Under the pieces are notes generated by a model that was given only the letters and a program-made list of their open reading frames with translations, had not been told where the DNA came from and did no database searches. A stretch of 64,000 bases of DNA from Phoronis australis. Taxonomy: Eukaryota; Phoronida; Phoronidae. The stretch is taken from assembly GCA_002633005.1 (NCBI GenBank), contig NMRA01000377.1, forward strand, positions 1 to 64,000, in the 5' to 3' direction. The translations under genes were made by a program, and so were the position numbers. This document shows positions 37,101-44,039 of this stretch, in pieces; position 1 is the first letter of the stretch; every line of letters begins with the position of its first letter.

Positions 37101-40100
37101 CTTTGTATCACTGTGCATAGAGGTCACCAAAATATCCTTACCCCTCCTGAAACATTGTCTCTGTGCACAGAGGTTACCAAAATATCCTTACCCCTCCTAT
37201 ACTGTTGCCTATTTTCCACTGGCTAGTGCAGTCCATTGTGTTTGGTCTCATTCAATTCCCAATACATTCAATTAGGAATAGTAGATCTTCAGCAAAGTAA
37301 TTAGTTCCTTTGAAGCTGGTATCTGAGTCTTTTGTTTGTTTGTCCAATCCAGTGTGAGTTTGCTAAGTAAACAAATGATCTACTTCTTTGAAATGTGTAT
37401 AGGCCCCAAGGCACTGTTAAACTTGGTCTTTGCACAAGTTAGTTCTTACATTGATCGTCAGGTGGATGATCGAGATGCTGGTGGCATTTGTTATTAGGGG
37501 CTGGTCCAGGGTTATTAGGGGTTGATCAAGTTCATTGAATGAGGCCTGTATGTTGTAACAGATTTCTGAAGACCCTCACAATTCTTATCATGATGAGCCA
37601 AAATTGCAAACTAAGTACAGTAATTCTTCACTTATTTAGCACACAATATGGCCAGCAAGTGAAATTATGATGTTTTTTTTTCAAATTTCTCCATAAAATA
37701 TATCTTAAGAAAAAGTTTATTACTTGAATGGTTTGTTCTGTGTAGATGTCCTAAAGCAACATCTAGGTTTCCAGTATTTGTACTCAAAGTAATCTGGCTT
37801 TGGAAAAATGGAAACATGAAGAATTTGGCAATTATTTTTGTGCAAAGTAAGTGAAGAATTATGGTGCTGATATTATAACATCTCCACTTTAGGCAGACTA
37901 GTGAAATTTAATTGATCACTTTTTCCATGAAACATTTGCAGCACCAAATTAAATGGTTTTCCTTGATCAAGTTTTGTACGATAGGTGCCACCAGACAATG
38001 TTTTGAATGAGTATGGGCATTCAAAACCATGTCAGAAGTCTTGAAAAATTAAAAAAAGGTATTTTTGGTAATTATGGTTGTCCGAAATTGGTGAGATTTT
38101 ACCTTAAATCCCAAAACATGAACTAAAAATAATGTTACACTGCATCTTGCTTTAAATAGAATCATTGTTGAAGGATTTTCACCTAGAAGTTAAATATGTT
38201 GTCCTGGACTTTTCTGTACTGTCTGTTTTCCCATAACCGATTCAGGACCGAAGTTAACCGTCCATGCTGACTACAACTAACCAAAACATGGACGCATCAA
38301 TGTTAGTATGAAAGGGCCTTGAGACACTTGGAACCAAAATTGTGTCTTACAGAATGGAGATGATGGAGATGATTTTACTGACCTCTAGTGCCTGCTGAAG
38401 TGGGTTGTCTGGGAATAATGTCACAAGGTGGAACATACCTCTCTTTAACAAATGCACAGCTGGTAAACTGTCAAGCAGGTATGCCATGTATAAAACTACA
38501 AAAATATTAGCGTTTGATATTACTCTGATATGCACTATTTATTTTGCAGACCAAAGAACAAAAGGAAGAGATTGAAAAACTATTGGTCAGTTGTGGGTAT
38601 GTCCTCTGACTTTCCATCAACAGACATTCTGTCGGCAAGGAGGGACCTCAATCCCATCAGAGATGGAAGGAAGTCCAAGTGAGTTGAAAACTTTTCATTC
38701 GGTAATTCCTTACATGAGGCAACTCAAAATTTAAGGTTTGATTAATCTACCAAAATGTGTTTTCCATTTGTGAAAAATGAATAAAGGGTAAAAACTCATG
38801 AAAAAATTACTTAAACCAAGCTAGAAATAAACTAATAAAATTTACTTAATAGATTTTGTTTTTGATGGGAAATTGGGCAAAATAAAATTTGCCTTCTGCC
38901 ATACTGTGTTAAATAGTTGAAGAATTACCGAAATAGTTGTCATTTGTCACGTTGATGGCGCAGTTGCCTAGGGAGTTGCTATGCAGACATAAAAAATTTG
39001 AAAAGCTGAGAGGCTCAGTAGATCGTTCGCTTCTCCTACTAAGAGGTCTGAAAAAGGAATGTCTACCCTGTTCATGATATTTGAAATACATTAATTTAAT
39101 GAGCACACCAACAATGCTTTTTTGTTTCAGAACCAAATCCAGAAGAAGAAATCGAAAGAACAGGCGAAAAAACAGGAATAGACAAGTGAAGTTGGAGAAT
39201 TTTAATGACTTGTGGGTCAGAATAGACACTACCAGGTAAGTACCATGTTGAGCATGCTGCATGGCTTTGATCTCTTTTTCAGGTTTGGCAATGAGTTTGT
39301 TTTGGGCTGGGCTGATCGGATTAACGTGAAACTTAAGTACCATGCTTTTTACACTGTTTTCTGAAATGCATTCAGGAATTGTTTTTAAAATGTTCTACTT
39401 TTGCATGATGGACTCTCAGAAAAGGCCTTATTTTTATGAAAAAGTTGTGTAAAACGAATACAAATGATAATCTAGAAAATAAACTGTATCAGCATTTTTG
39501 AGATTTTATATTTAAGATTTATGTCATGCAAAAGTTGGTCATGTTGTTCATCTTGTTTAGCTATGTATGTAACTTTCTTTTGTGCTAAATTTTCCTAAAA
39601 AGGCTTCGTGGTGTGACGTTATTTGTGGCAGATTGGTATAAAGTCAAAAATCAAATTCTACAGAATTTATACTTTCAGAAAATATATACTTTTGCTGAGT
39701 TACGTCTATAGTATGTTGATGTTTGGCTAAATATAGATATACTTGTTTATAAGGTCCTACCTACATAACCCACAAATTTTATGTTTTCTCTAAATTTATT
39801 TTCAAAACTAAATGTCATTTTCTAAAGATGCATAAAAATTGAGCCCTCATTTCAATGAAAGTAAATAGGGACTTTGTCTTTCAAAGATGCCTACTAATTT
39901 GCAATAACATTGAGATTTTGATGTAGGGTTCAACATTGGTGTGTATCAAATCAAAAAATTACATCTGCAATGTTTTCACTCTAACTTCTAAAAAAAACGT
40001 GACATTGCGTTTACAATGGTGTGCCTATGACGTTCCATCTTAGCTACTACCAGATTTAGGGCTTTGATGAAACGGCCTCTAGTGTTCATTTTTGGATCTC

Positions 40101-40334
40101 AGTGATTTCGTGTGAGGTCATACCTCTTACTTTTTCAGTGTGGAACCACCGTTATCAACATCCACTGTTTATACAGAAACAGAACTGCCTATCGATCATG
40201 AGGAAGACATCGAAGTACATGACTACCTCCCGGATGACTACCACTACACGGACACAGCAAGCAGCAATGGCCTCTGTTGGCATCTAACCATAACAGTATT
40301 ATTGTGGTGGTACAGTAGTGAACTCACTACATGA
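1025..40334 (+). CDS. TRABD2: Tiki-family Wnt metalloprotease (TRABD2-like), seven exons
   Basis: Tiki proteins are TraB/PrgY-type membrane-linked metalloproteases that cut Wnt ligands near their N terminus and so block signalling. Seven exons with GT-AG borders join in frame to 501 residues; vertebrate Tiki1/Tiki2 are just over 500. Seen in the sequence: a hydrophobic signal peptide (residues 1-16), the first metal-binding motif GTIH (55-58) in the stretch [18 protein letters not shown], the central block [20 protein letters not shown], a conserved NQT glycosylation site (227-229), the second motif GAGH (327-330) followed by FLGNNT, a basic low-complexity region (359-436) with runs of Arg/Lys, the conserved block FNDLWVRI, and a short hydrophobic C-terminal segment (about 481-495), which can serve as membrane anchor or GPI signal. 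Both GxxH motifs are intact, so an active enzyme is expected. Assignment to the Tiki1 or Tiki2 branch is not attempted; invertebrates usually have a single copy. Confidence 0.95.
1832..2562. repeat. Duplicated segment 1, copy A (731 bp)
   Basis: Matches 2564-3294 base for base apart from a few substitutions (for example ACTCACAGG against ACACACAGG at the start, and AAAATC against AAAACC soon after), with no length change. The two copies are separated by one N. This looks like an assembly overlap or allele pair. Confidence 0.9.
2119..2278. mobile_element. Short GC-edged element with imperfect terminal repeats (also at 2851-3010)
   Basis: The segment begins CAGGGGCGGATCCAG and ends CCGGACCCGCTTATG, which is an imperfect inverted match (GCGGATCC against GCGGGTCC). 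The interior is A/T-rich with runs of G and C next to the ends. It has no coding capacity. It is probably a miniature non-autonomous transposon. The copy at 2851-3010 is part of the assembly duplicate, not a second insertion. Confidence 0.5.
2564..3294. repeat. Duplicated segment 1, copy B (731 bp)
   Basis: Second copy of the 731-bp segment; after it the sequence continues uniquely (ATTTTTGAAC). See copy A for the comparison. Confidence 0.9.
4176..4736 (+). CDS. TRABD2: Tiki exon 2: N-terminal half of the protease domain
   Basis: The exon has 187 codons between acceptor TTTTTAACAG and donor GTAAGT, in phase 0 at both ends. It carries the family start LNSFLW, the metal-binding GTIH motif, [15 protein letters not shown], and the near-invariant [20 protein letters not shown] and [10 protein letters not shown] blocks. 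The match to vertebrate Tiki is continuous along the exon. Confidence 0.97.
5864..6174. mobile_element. MITE-like element, family B
   Basis: It starts TACAGTAAAATCTCACGAAG and ends with GAAGAGATGTTACCATAT, an imperfect inverted match of the start. The interior words GACACCAGACGATGTTTTG and GGGCATTCA recur in the copy at 37872-38107. A 150-codon ORF here is a by-product of the repeat. Confidence 0.5.
7084..7111. repeat. Perfect 12-bp inverted repeat with 4-base loop
   Basis: TACTTGGCGAAA, loop TAAA, then TTTCGCCAAGTA. It would form a stable hairpin in DNA or in the intron RNA. No U-run terminator role applies, since this is animal DNA transcribed by polymerase II. Confidence 0.6.
7130..7151. 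other. Poly(T) run ending in an assembly N
   Basis: A long T run is followed by a single N at 7151. Unlike the other three Ns, the flanks are not duplicated. It is probably a sequencing or assembly break at a homopolymer. Confidence 0.7.
9875..9911. repeat. 11-bp tandem repeat, three units
   Basis: Unit ATCAAAGTGAC occurs at 9875, 9886 and 9897, followed by a partial ATCAA. Confidence 0.8.
10157..10384. mobile_element. MITE-like element, family A (diverged copy)
   Basis: Carries the family block TTAGCACACAATGTGG...GGACATGTGGAATTTTATTT and an end resembling GAGCGATTACGTA, at the length expected for the family (about 230-250 bp). Confidence 0.45.
11720..11953. mobile_element. MITE-like element, family A, reverse orientation
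   Basis: The right end reads GGCCATATTGTGTGCTAGAT and GAAGAATTACTGTA, the inverted form of the family start. The left part resembles the inverted form of the family interior (CTATCTTTTAAAGTCTGATTA). Confidence 0.5.
12830..13015. repeat. Dispersed repeat E, copy 1
   Basis: Shares a string of words with 39595-39790: GGCAGATTG, AAAAATCAAATTCTACAG, CTTTTACTAAGTT / CTTTTGCTGAGTT, TTTGGCTAAAT and AAGGTCC..CATAACC. It is non-coding and its class is unknown. Confidence 0.55.
15844..16053. mobile_element. MITE-like element, family D, with terminal inverted repeats
   Basis: It starts GGGGCCTCTTCCAAGAAACT and ends AAGTCAGTTTTCTTGGAATT followed by GACCCC, a near-inverted match over about 28 bases. The interior also shows dyad structure built from AAGTTTAATTTT-like words. 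It is about 210 bp with no coding capacity. Confidence 0.6.
18159..18403. mobile_element. MITE-like element, family A (full-length copy)
   Basis: It starts TACAGTAATTCTTCG and ends AAGTTAAGAATTCCTGTA, an inverted match. Internal family words are ATATGGCAGACAAGTGAAATT and GCAATTATTTTTGTG. It is 245 bp, near the length of the copy at 37616. Confidence 0.65.
19077..19370. mobile_element. MITE-like element, family C, copy 1
   Basis: It starts GTTTTCAAAATAAACTAGAC and ends GTCTAGTTTATTTTGAAAGC, an almost perfect 18-base inverted terminal repeat. It shares its interior (AATAAAATATCATTTTTG, GTCAAGATTTTG) with 34778-35141. Confidence 0.65.
20145..20664. mobile_element. Family A element interrupted by a second element
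   Basis: The left part (TATATTTAGTACAT, ATATGGCTGACAAGTGAAATT) and the right part (GGCAATTGTTTTTGTG, GGAGAATTACTGTA) are the two ends of one family A copy. The total length is about twice the family norm because of the hairpin element at 20366-20571. Confidence 0.55.
20366..20571. mobile_element. Long inverted-repeat (fold-back) element nested in a family A copy
   Basis: Two arms of about 75 bases are inverted copies of each other. The left arm contains GGTCTGCACGCCACCTGTTG and the right arm its inverse CAACAGGTGGCGTGCAGACC; the inner ends are AAAAGATTTCTGC and GCAGAAATCTTTTC. The loop is about 45 bases. No ORF. Each arm carries a CACCTGTTGGCC core that resembles a CTCF site. Confidence 0.7.
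21467..21702. mobile_element. MITE-like element, family A
   Basis: It starts TACAGTAAAAGTCTTTCAGT and has GGACACAATATGGCGAGTTG near the left end and TTTAGCAATTGTTTTTGTC near the right end, in family order and spacing. Confidence 0.5.
21951..22324. repeat. Duplicated segment 2, copy A (374 bp)
   Basis: Matches 22326-22699 with no length change and about a dozen substitutions; one N at 22325 separates them. This is probably an allele pair or contig overlap placed in tandem. Confidence 0.9.
22326..22699. repeat. Duplicated segment 2, copy B (374 bp)
   Basis: Second copy of the 374-bp segment. Both copies end GAGTATGGTAAGCG; only this one runs on into unique sequence (CATTACTTACTTC). Confidence 0.9.
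23735..24692. repeat. Duplicated segment 3, copy A (958 bp)
   Basis: Matches 24694-25651 over its full 958 bases with scattered substitutions and no net length change; one N at 24693 separates the copies. The short ORFs inside it on the - strand are duplicated too and show no homology I recognise. Confidence 0.92.
24694..25651. repeat. Duplicated segment 3, copy B (958 bp)
   Basis: Second copy of the 958-bp segment, ending TTTGCGAGTTG like copy A before unique sequence resumes at 25652. Confidence 0.92.
26555..26645. mobile_element. Family A fragment, reverse orientation
   Basis: Contains GGAGAAATTTGATACAAGAA, CGGTCATATTGTGCGCTAAA and GAAGAATTACCGT, the inverted left third of the family. 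The rest is not recognisable. Confidence 0.45.
27638..27959 (+). CDS. TRABD2: Tiki exon 3: C-terminal half of the protease domain
   Basis: Acceptor CTCCTCCAG precedes GTG GTG TTT GCA. The exon encodes [10 protein letters not shown], then [29 protein letters not shown] and the run into the second metal site, FFFAFGAG. It starts in phase 0 and ends after one base of the Gly codon of GAGH (donor GTATAC). Confidence 0.96.
28565..28890. repeat. Dispersed repeat F, copy 1
   Basis: Shares ordered words with 43585-43830: ACAAGACAAAAGTA, ACCA..ATGACNA.TTCT, CTTAGCCACCTA / GTTAGCCACCTT, GGGTNATTTTGTCTG and GTACTGT. A copy of TTATAATATAATTAT also occurs twice inside it (28644 and 28665). Confidence 0.45.
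30284..30355. repeat. 18-bp tandem repeat, four units
   Basis: Unit GGCAGACGTATGGTACTA, with units at 30284, 30302, 30320 and 30338. The first unit differs at several bases; the last three are nearly identical. Confidence 0.9.
30531..30621 (+). CDS. TRABD2: Tiki exon 4: second metal-binding motif
   Basis: Acceptor TTCCTTGTAG. The exon completes GAGH and encodes [19 protein letters not shown], a close match to the family consensus after the second GxxH motif. Donor GTAAGT at 30622; the exon ends in phase 2. Confidence 0.94.
31085..31160. mobile_element. Family A fragment (left end)
   Basis: GGACACAATATGTCAGATAG and TTGAAATTTTATTTTCTCAT match the left third of the family. The right end is lost. 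Confidence 0.4.
32970..33055. repeat. Pyrimidine-rich short tandem repeat
   Basis: TTTCCTCTTTT-like words recur about every 23 bases (near 32977, 33000, 33022 and 33046). All purines fall in the spacer part of the unit. Confidence 0.5.
34778..35141. mobile_element. MITE-like element, family C, copy 2
   Basis: It starts GTTTTCAAAATAAACTAGAT and ends TGTCCAGTTTATTTTTAAAC, in the same order as the copy at 19077. It is somewhat longer and more diverged. Confidence 0.55.
35573..35626. repeat. 18-bp tandem repeat, three units
   Basis: Unit TCGTCTGCTGCTAATGTA occurs three times with no mismatch. The unit is unrelated to the 18-bp repeat at 30284. Confidence 0.92.
36961..37205. repeat. Minisatellite, about 50-bp unit, five units
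   Basis: AGAGGTCACC (last unit AGAGGTTACC) recurs at 36971, 37021, 37073, 37119 and 37169, each followed by AAATATCC and C-rich CACCCCTCCT-like sequence. Unit spacing is 46-52 bases. Each unit contains one AGGTCA hexamer, the half-site of nuclear receptors; the last has AGGTTA. Confidence 0.85.
37616..37865. mobile_element. MITE-like element, family A (best full-length copy)
   Basis: It starts TACAGTAATTCTTCACTTAT and ends AAGTAAGTGAAGAATTATGG, inverted terminal repeats of about 20 bases. Between them are CACACAATATGGCCAGCAAG and GGCAATTATTTTTGTGC. It is 250 bp with no coding capacity. It serves as the reference for the family. Confidence 0.7.
37872..38107. mobile_element. MITE-like element, family B, copy 2
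   Basis: It starts TATTATAACATCTCCACTTT and ends TTGGTGAGATTTTACCTT, the inverse of the family B start. It shares CCACCAGACAATGTTTTG and GGGCATTCA with the copy at 5864, and sits a few bases from the family A copy. Confidence 0.5.
38550..38678 (+). CDS. TRABD2: Tiki exon 5: basic linker
   Basis: Acceptor ATTTTGCAG and donor GTGAGT border a 129-base exon, in phase 2 at both ends. It encodes [20 protein letters not shown] and a following Ser/Arg/Asp-rich stretch. This part of Tiki is poorly conserved, so the call rests on splice sites, frame and position. The length is a multiple of three, so the exon could be skipped without a frameshift. Confidence 0.75.
38679..39130 (+). other. Tiki intron 5 (452 bp) with family A fragment
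   Basis: It has a GTGAGT donor and a TTTGTTTCAG acceptor. The end of a family A element in reverse orientation lies at about 38830-38930 (CTGCCATACTGTGTTAAATA, GAAGAATTACCG). Confidence 0.7.
39131..39235 (+). CDS. TRABD2: Tiki exon 6: polybasic run and FNDLWVRI block
   Basis: Acceptor TTTGTTTCAG and donor GTAAGT border a 105-base exon, phase 2 at both ends. It encodes a run of Arg, Lys and Asn followed by [16 protein letters not shown]. The block FNDLWVRI is shared with vertebrate Tiki just before the C-terminal tail, which supports the exon. Confidence 0.9.
39236..40138 (+). other. Tiki intron 6 (903 bp) with dispersed repeat E
   Basis: It has a GTAAGT donor and a TACTTTTTCAG acceptor. Positions 39595-39790 are the second copy of the repeat at 12830-13015. 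Nothing else is seen. Confidence 0.7.
40139..40334 (+). CDS. TRABD2: Tiki exon 7: acidic tail, hydrophobic C terminus, stop
   Basis: Acceptor TACTTTTTCAG. The exon encodes an acidic region ([20 protein letters not shown]) and then a hydrophobic segment, [15 protein letters not shown], six residues before the end, with stop TGA at 40332-40334. Vertebrate Tiki proteins also end in a hydrophobic anchor. Confidence 0.88.
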
Positions 40335-41440
40335 AGTAATGACAAACAGGCGGGAGGAACGATGTGTAACACGAGCCAGGAAACATATCACTCGAACCAT
40401 GACTACTAGATATGTGCATATTTGCATTTGCATTTGACCTCTGGGTTCCTGTGACAAGGTGTCAAACACTTTCAACAGCTGAGGCCAACGGTTCACAAAA
40501 CAAGTCATTTGGTTCTTTTGAGACTGCAAACACCTTGGCAATACTGTTTGTATGTGCATTGTCTGTTACAAATTGGTCATTTTTGATTTTGTCTTTGCTA
40601 TGAAGCGGGGTGTACAGAAGGACTATTTTGTTGGATGTTAGACTGCAGGATATCCCTATGCATAATGACTTATGTATGTTGTCTCAGTAGCATTCTCTTA
40701 CAAGTTATTAGCGGTTACTAAACGCACCCCTGGCTCATGGTAGCATGTACAGTGTGGAGAACGTTCGTATTACAATTCAGTTGCTTCAGGACAATCTCTA
40801 GACATGTTATCCTGTACAAAGTGCTTGAGTACGATGTATAGAGGTTATTTACGAAGTGTACGGTATTGGATGAGTACCAGTTGTTTGCGCCATATCAGGT
40901 AAGGGAAGGGTAGTGAGTCATAACTTTGAGATAGTGGAGTATTTGAAAACGAGTTACTTTATCTGAGTTTTACTTAAATGCACACTTGTCAAAATTCAGA
41001 TTTTGAGAGATGAAACAACAGTGTATGAATACAAGCTGTAGTGTGAAAATCGAAGAGTGCATTGTACGCATGTTTTTATGTGTTGGAAAGAGTCTAAGAG
41101 TCGGAGTTGTTGTCAGCAATAATTTTTTGACAAGTGCATTGGTCATTGAAAGTGTTTTTTTTTTGACTTGCAGTGATTTGGTTTAATTTGATTGGTGCCT
41201 GAATTACATGTAAACTTGCCCTTCACGCAGTTGAAATTTTTATCTTGAAATGTCTGACTGTTGATTTGATATTGGAGCTATGATGTTTTTGAATAGTAAG
41301 TTACTAACTTAGATTTAGTTCAGAGACAGGTGTTGCGATACTCAGCACAAACCATTTCAGACTGGTCATGCACACATCCTCGTTTCATCTCACGTTCTGC
41401 ATTAGACGAGGATTTGCAATAAAACTGGACTTCGTCCATT
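40335..41440 (+). other. Probable Tiki 3' UTR
   Basis: This runs from the stop codon to just past the first AATAAA on the + strand (41418-41423), which has GT-rich sequence about 25 bases later. No frame here shows coding character. Confidence 0.5.
41418..41423 (+). terminator. Candidate poly(A) signal of the Tiki gene
   Basis: AATAAA in GCAATAAAACTGG, followed by a GT-rich stretch (TTCGTGTCATGTTAATGT). A second AATAAA near 43393 is an alternative farther site. Confidence 0.5.
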
Positions 41441-43930
41441 CGTGTCATGTTAATGTAACCGTCTCCCATTAATCATTTATTAACCGTCTGTTGACCATGT
41501 CTTTAATAGGCCCATCCCGGATTGAACTCTTCTCTTATTGTAAATGGAGGTAGAAATATACATAGTACTCTTCTCTTCAGTGGAGATGGAAAATCACATT
41601 GCAGGACTGACTTACTTTTCAAAATACAGGCACTCCTGAGAAGATTAATAAGGGAACCATATCCAGCTCTGGATTCAGGCACCTTTATTCCACGAACGTC
41701 CCTATGCAGAAGAACTGCTGCCCATTATATTAATGTTATAGCAACAGCCACATGTCTCAGAAGATGTAGTGCACAAGACAGTATCCCTCAATATGTCTCT
41801 GAGTCAATCTGAGTTAGTATTAGGAGCCGTTTTAAACATTTTGTTTGAACAATGAATGTTTCTCTTTTTTGAGGTTTAAAGAACAAATGTTATATATATA
41901 TAGTGACCCGAAAAAATACTCTGAAATATGAATTCCAGAAAATGGTTTTACTTTGAACTGGTGGTGTGTTTAGTATTACAGCAATCTCGAAGTTTCGTAT
42001 GTTAGGCATGAAAGTCGAGAGAAAATGCCGCTGTTGATTCTTATTACAGAGAAACAATGAATGGAAGCTTTCAGACGACACTTTTGCATGCTCCGCAGAA
42101 GGTACACTTCTCATTTAACTGTTGCATCCCGTATTCAAATCGAACAAAATTTACACTTCAAAAAACATACAAACAGTTCCTTTAATTGCTCTCCATCATG
42201 ATGCATCAACTTTGTTGAAAATGCTCAATGTTTTCTACAACCGTTACCATTTGGTGCCTAAGCTCATTTTTGCTCTCTACAATAACATTCTACTGTGGAT
42301 ATTTTTTCCAACTTCTGCATGGCAAATGAATTTTGGGATTCCCAGGATAGGAAAAGCACCATTACTTCCCAGCAAAGCCGCGTGCTGGTTTTTATATTTT
42401 TGTGGACATTTTTGGGCACCCTGTATATCCTTCAGCGTTTCCAGTAATTACCCTGTACATATCACTGAGTGGCATTACAGGCACGTCAGAACATGTCTTC
42501 TCAAACTTAGCATAAACGTTTAGTGGTGACTTTGATATGAATACTAAAAGTTACCAGATTGTTGAGAGCTGCTACAATTGGAGCTTAGACGACTTATTTT
42601 TGTTAACTCAGGGTTGTGTATATTGTGTTCCGTTCAGGGCAGTCGACTCATTTGAGGTTTCACTTTGCTGGACATCCATGGCATCTGGTGGGATTTAATT
42701 TGAACTCATCTGTTTATGTAACAAGGTTCTGTGATCATTTTCAATTGTGTGTTTTGATCAATATGCACAGAATATTTTTAGTTTGACAAATGTTTTTCAT
42801 GTTTCAAAATCAGTGCAGTATGCCTTGAAATTACGCTTGCAAAAATTAGCAACGAAAGCAGTCATCAGTTTGCTAGATAATTTATCATTTATAATTTTTA
42901 TTTATTTGTGTAGATAAGACTTGCTAATTCATTAATAAAATCTAATTTTTGAATCTCGCATTTTATGAAGGTGAGCATTTTGCCGCTACTTTTCAGGTGC
43001 AAAACTTTCATTAGAGATCATAAATTACCAAACTTGTCTTCATGCGAGTGATAACTTGCATGTGAACAGTAACTTGCGCTTGAATATTGACTTGCATGTG
43101 AACAAACACAAAATATGTCTGTATTCAAATACTTCAAAATAAGCCAAGAAACCTAAATGCATAATCATTGTTAATCGAGGTTACATGTACCTTTGTGAGA
43201 AGTCTCGAGTGTTAATCTTTTAAAGGGCATGGTAATTGCCATTTACCTAGGTTTGGCAAGAGTTCATATCAAGACACTGCATGAATGATTTGCATCGTTT
43301 TGTATTTATTGTAATTATGAGTGAATGCTGAAAAGTATTCTGTATGTAATATCAATGAAACTGACTTTGTTTATCACAATGTTTTTACTGGCAATAAAGT
43401 TTTATATTCGACTTGAAAGCCTCTTTAATCGACGCGTAAAATTCGCCGGGACTACCGTTCTTTTTCGCCATAACATTGTACGAGGTCTGTACTTACACTT
43501 GACTGATTAAAAATGGACGAGTTCAATGTTTTTCCACTCACCCACCTATTCACTATCCAGAATCCATGGCTTCCACTCCAGTCACTTCACAAACAAATAC
43601 AATAAGACAAAAGTAATCGATAAAATACTGTTTACGCCACCACGATGACAAATTCTTTTAGCGGTAAAAAGGCCTCGTTAAAACAATAAGGGCCGTAAAA
43701 TGCTAATTACACTATGTCTTAGCCACCTATAGCTATAGAAAAAGATCGGACATACTACAAATCTGGGATTCCGGGTTATTTTGTCTGTCTTTTGGCATGT
43801 ACTGTAAGTTTTTTCTTGCTTTACACTTTCACACTGGAAGTAGAATATTCCGAAGTGGTTCTCATTCATTCCCTTGCATATATCCATTCATTCACTAGTA
43901 CAACTGAGCTCAGAGGAGCAGAAGACACAA
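41441..43930. other. Intergenic sequence between convergent genes
   Basis: AT-rich sequence with no recognisable gene. A 133-codon open frame at 42122-42523 has no domain or homology that I can see and no splice context, so it is not called. Part of dispersed repeat F lies at 43585-43830. Confidence 0.5.
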
Positions 43931-43934
43931 AAGG

Positions 43935-44031
43935 CTCGATTGTCTGCCAGTAAAGTCAGGATTAGAACTCGAACTCATGTCTCCCAAACAGGAGCCCGGA
44001 GCATAAACCACTGAGTCACTCTCCTATGCAA
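43935..44031 (-). repeat. tRNA-derived SINE-like fragment
   Basis: Read on the - strand it has an A-box-like GTGACTCAGTGGTTTATGC and, about 35 bases on, a B-box-like GAGTTCGAGTTC, the spacing of a polymerase III promoter in a tRNA. The arms do not fold into a clean cloverleaf, so it is a tRNA relic or SINE head, not a working tRNA gene. Confidence 0.5.
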
Positions 44032-44039
44032 GGAAGCAG

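Larger units (their letters stand above)
30622..38549 (+). other. Tiki intron 4 (7.9 kb)
   Basis: It has a GTAAGT donor and an ATTTTGCAG acceptor. It holds a family A fragment (31085), a run of TTTCCTCTTTT-like units at 32970-33055, the family C copy at 34778, an 18-bp repeat at 35573, a 50-bp minisatellite at 36961, and adjacent family A and B elements at 37616-38107. No coding exon is seen. Confidence 0.75.

Noticed and set aside
36894-37275. Two overlapping repetitive ORFs that read like a repeat protein
   Set aside because: They are translations of the 50-bp minisatellite; different frames are open, the unit is not a multiple of three, and the spacing varies.
41893-41901. Short TA repeat considered as a microsatellite feature
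   Set aside because: It is only a few units long and not notable in AT-rich DNA.
42122-42523. 133-codon ORF on the + strand between the convergent genes
   Set aside because: No homology recognised; Phe/Leu/His-rich composition typical of translated AT-rich non-coding DNA.
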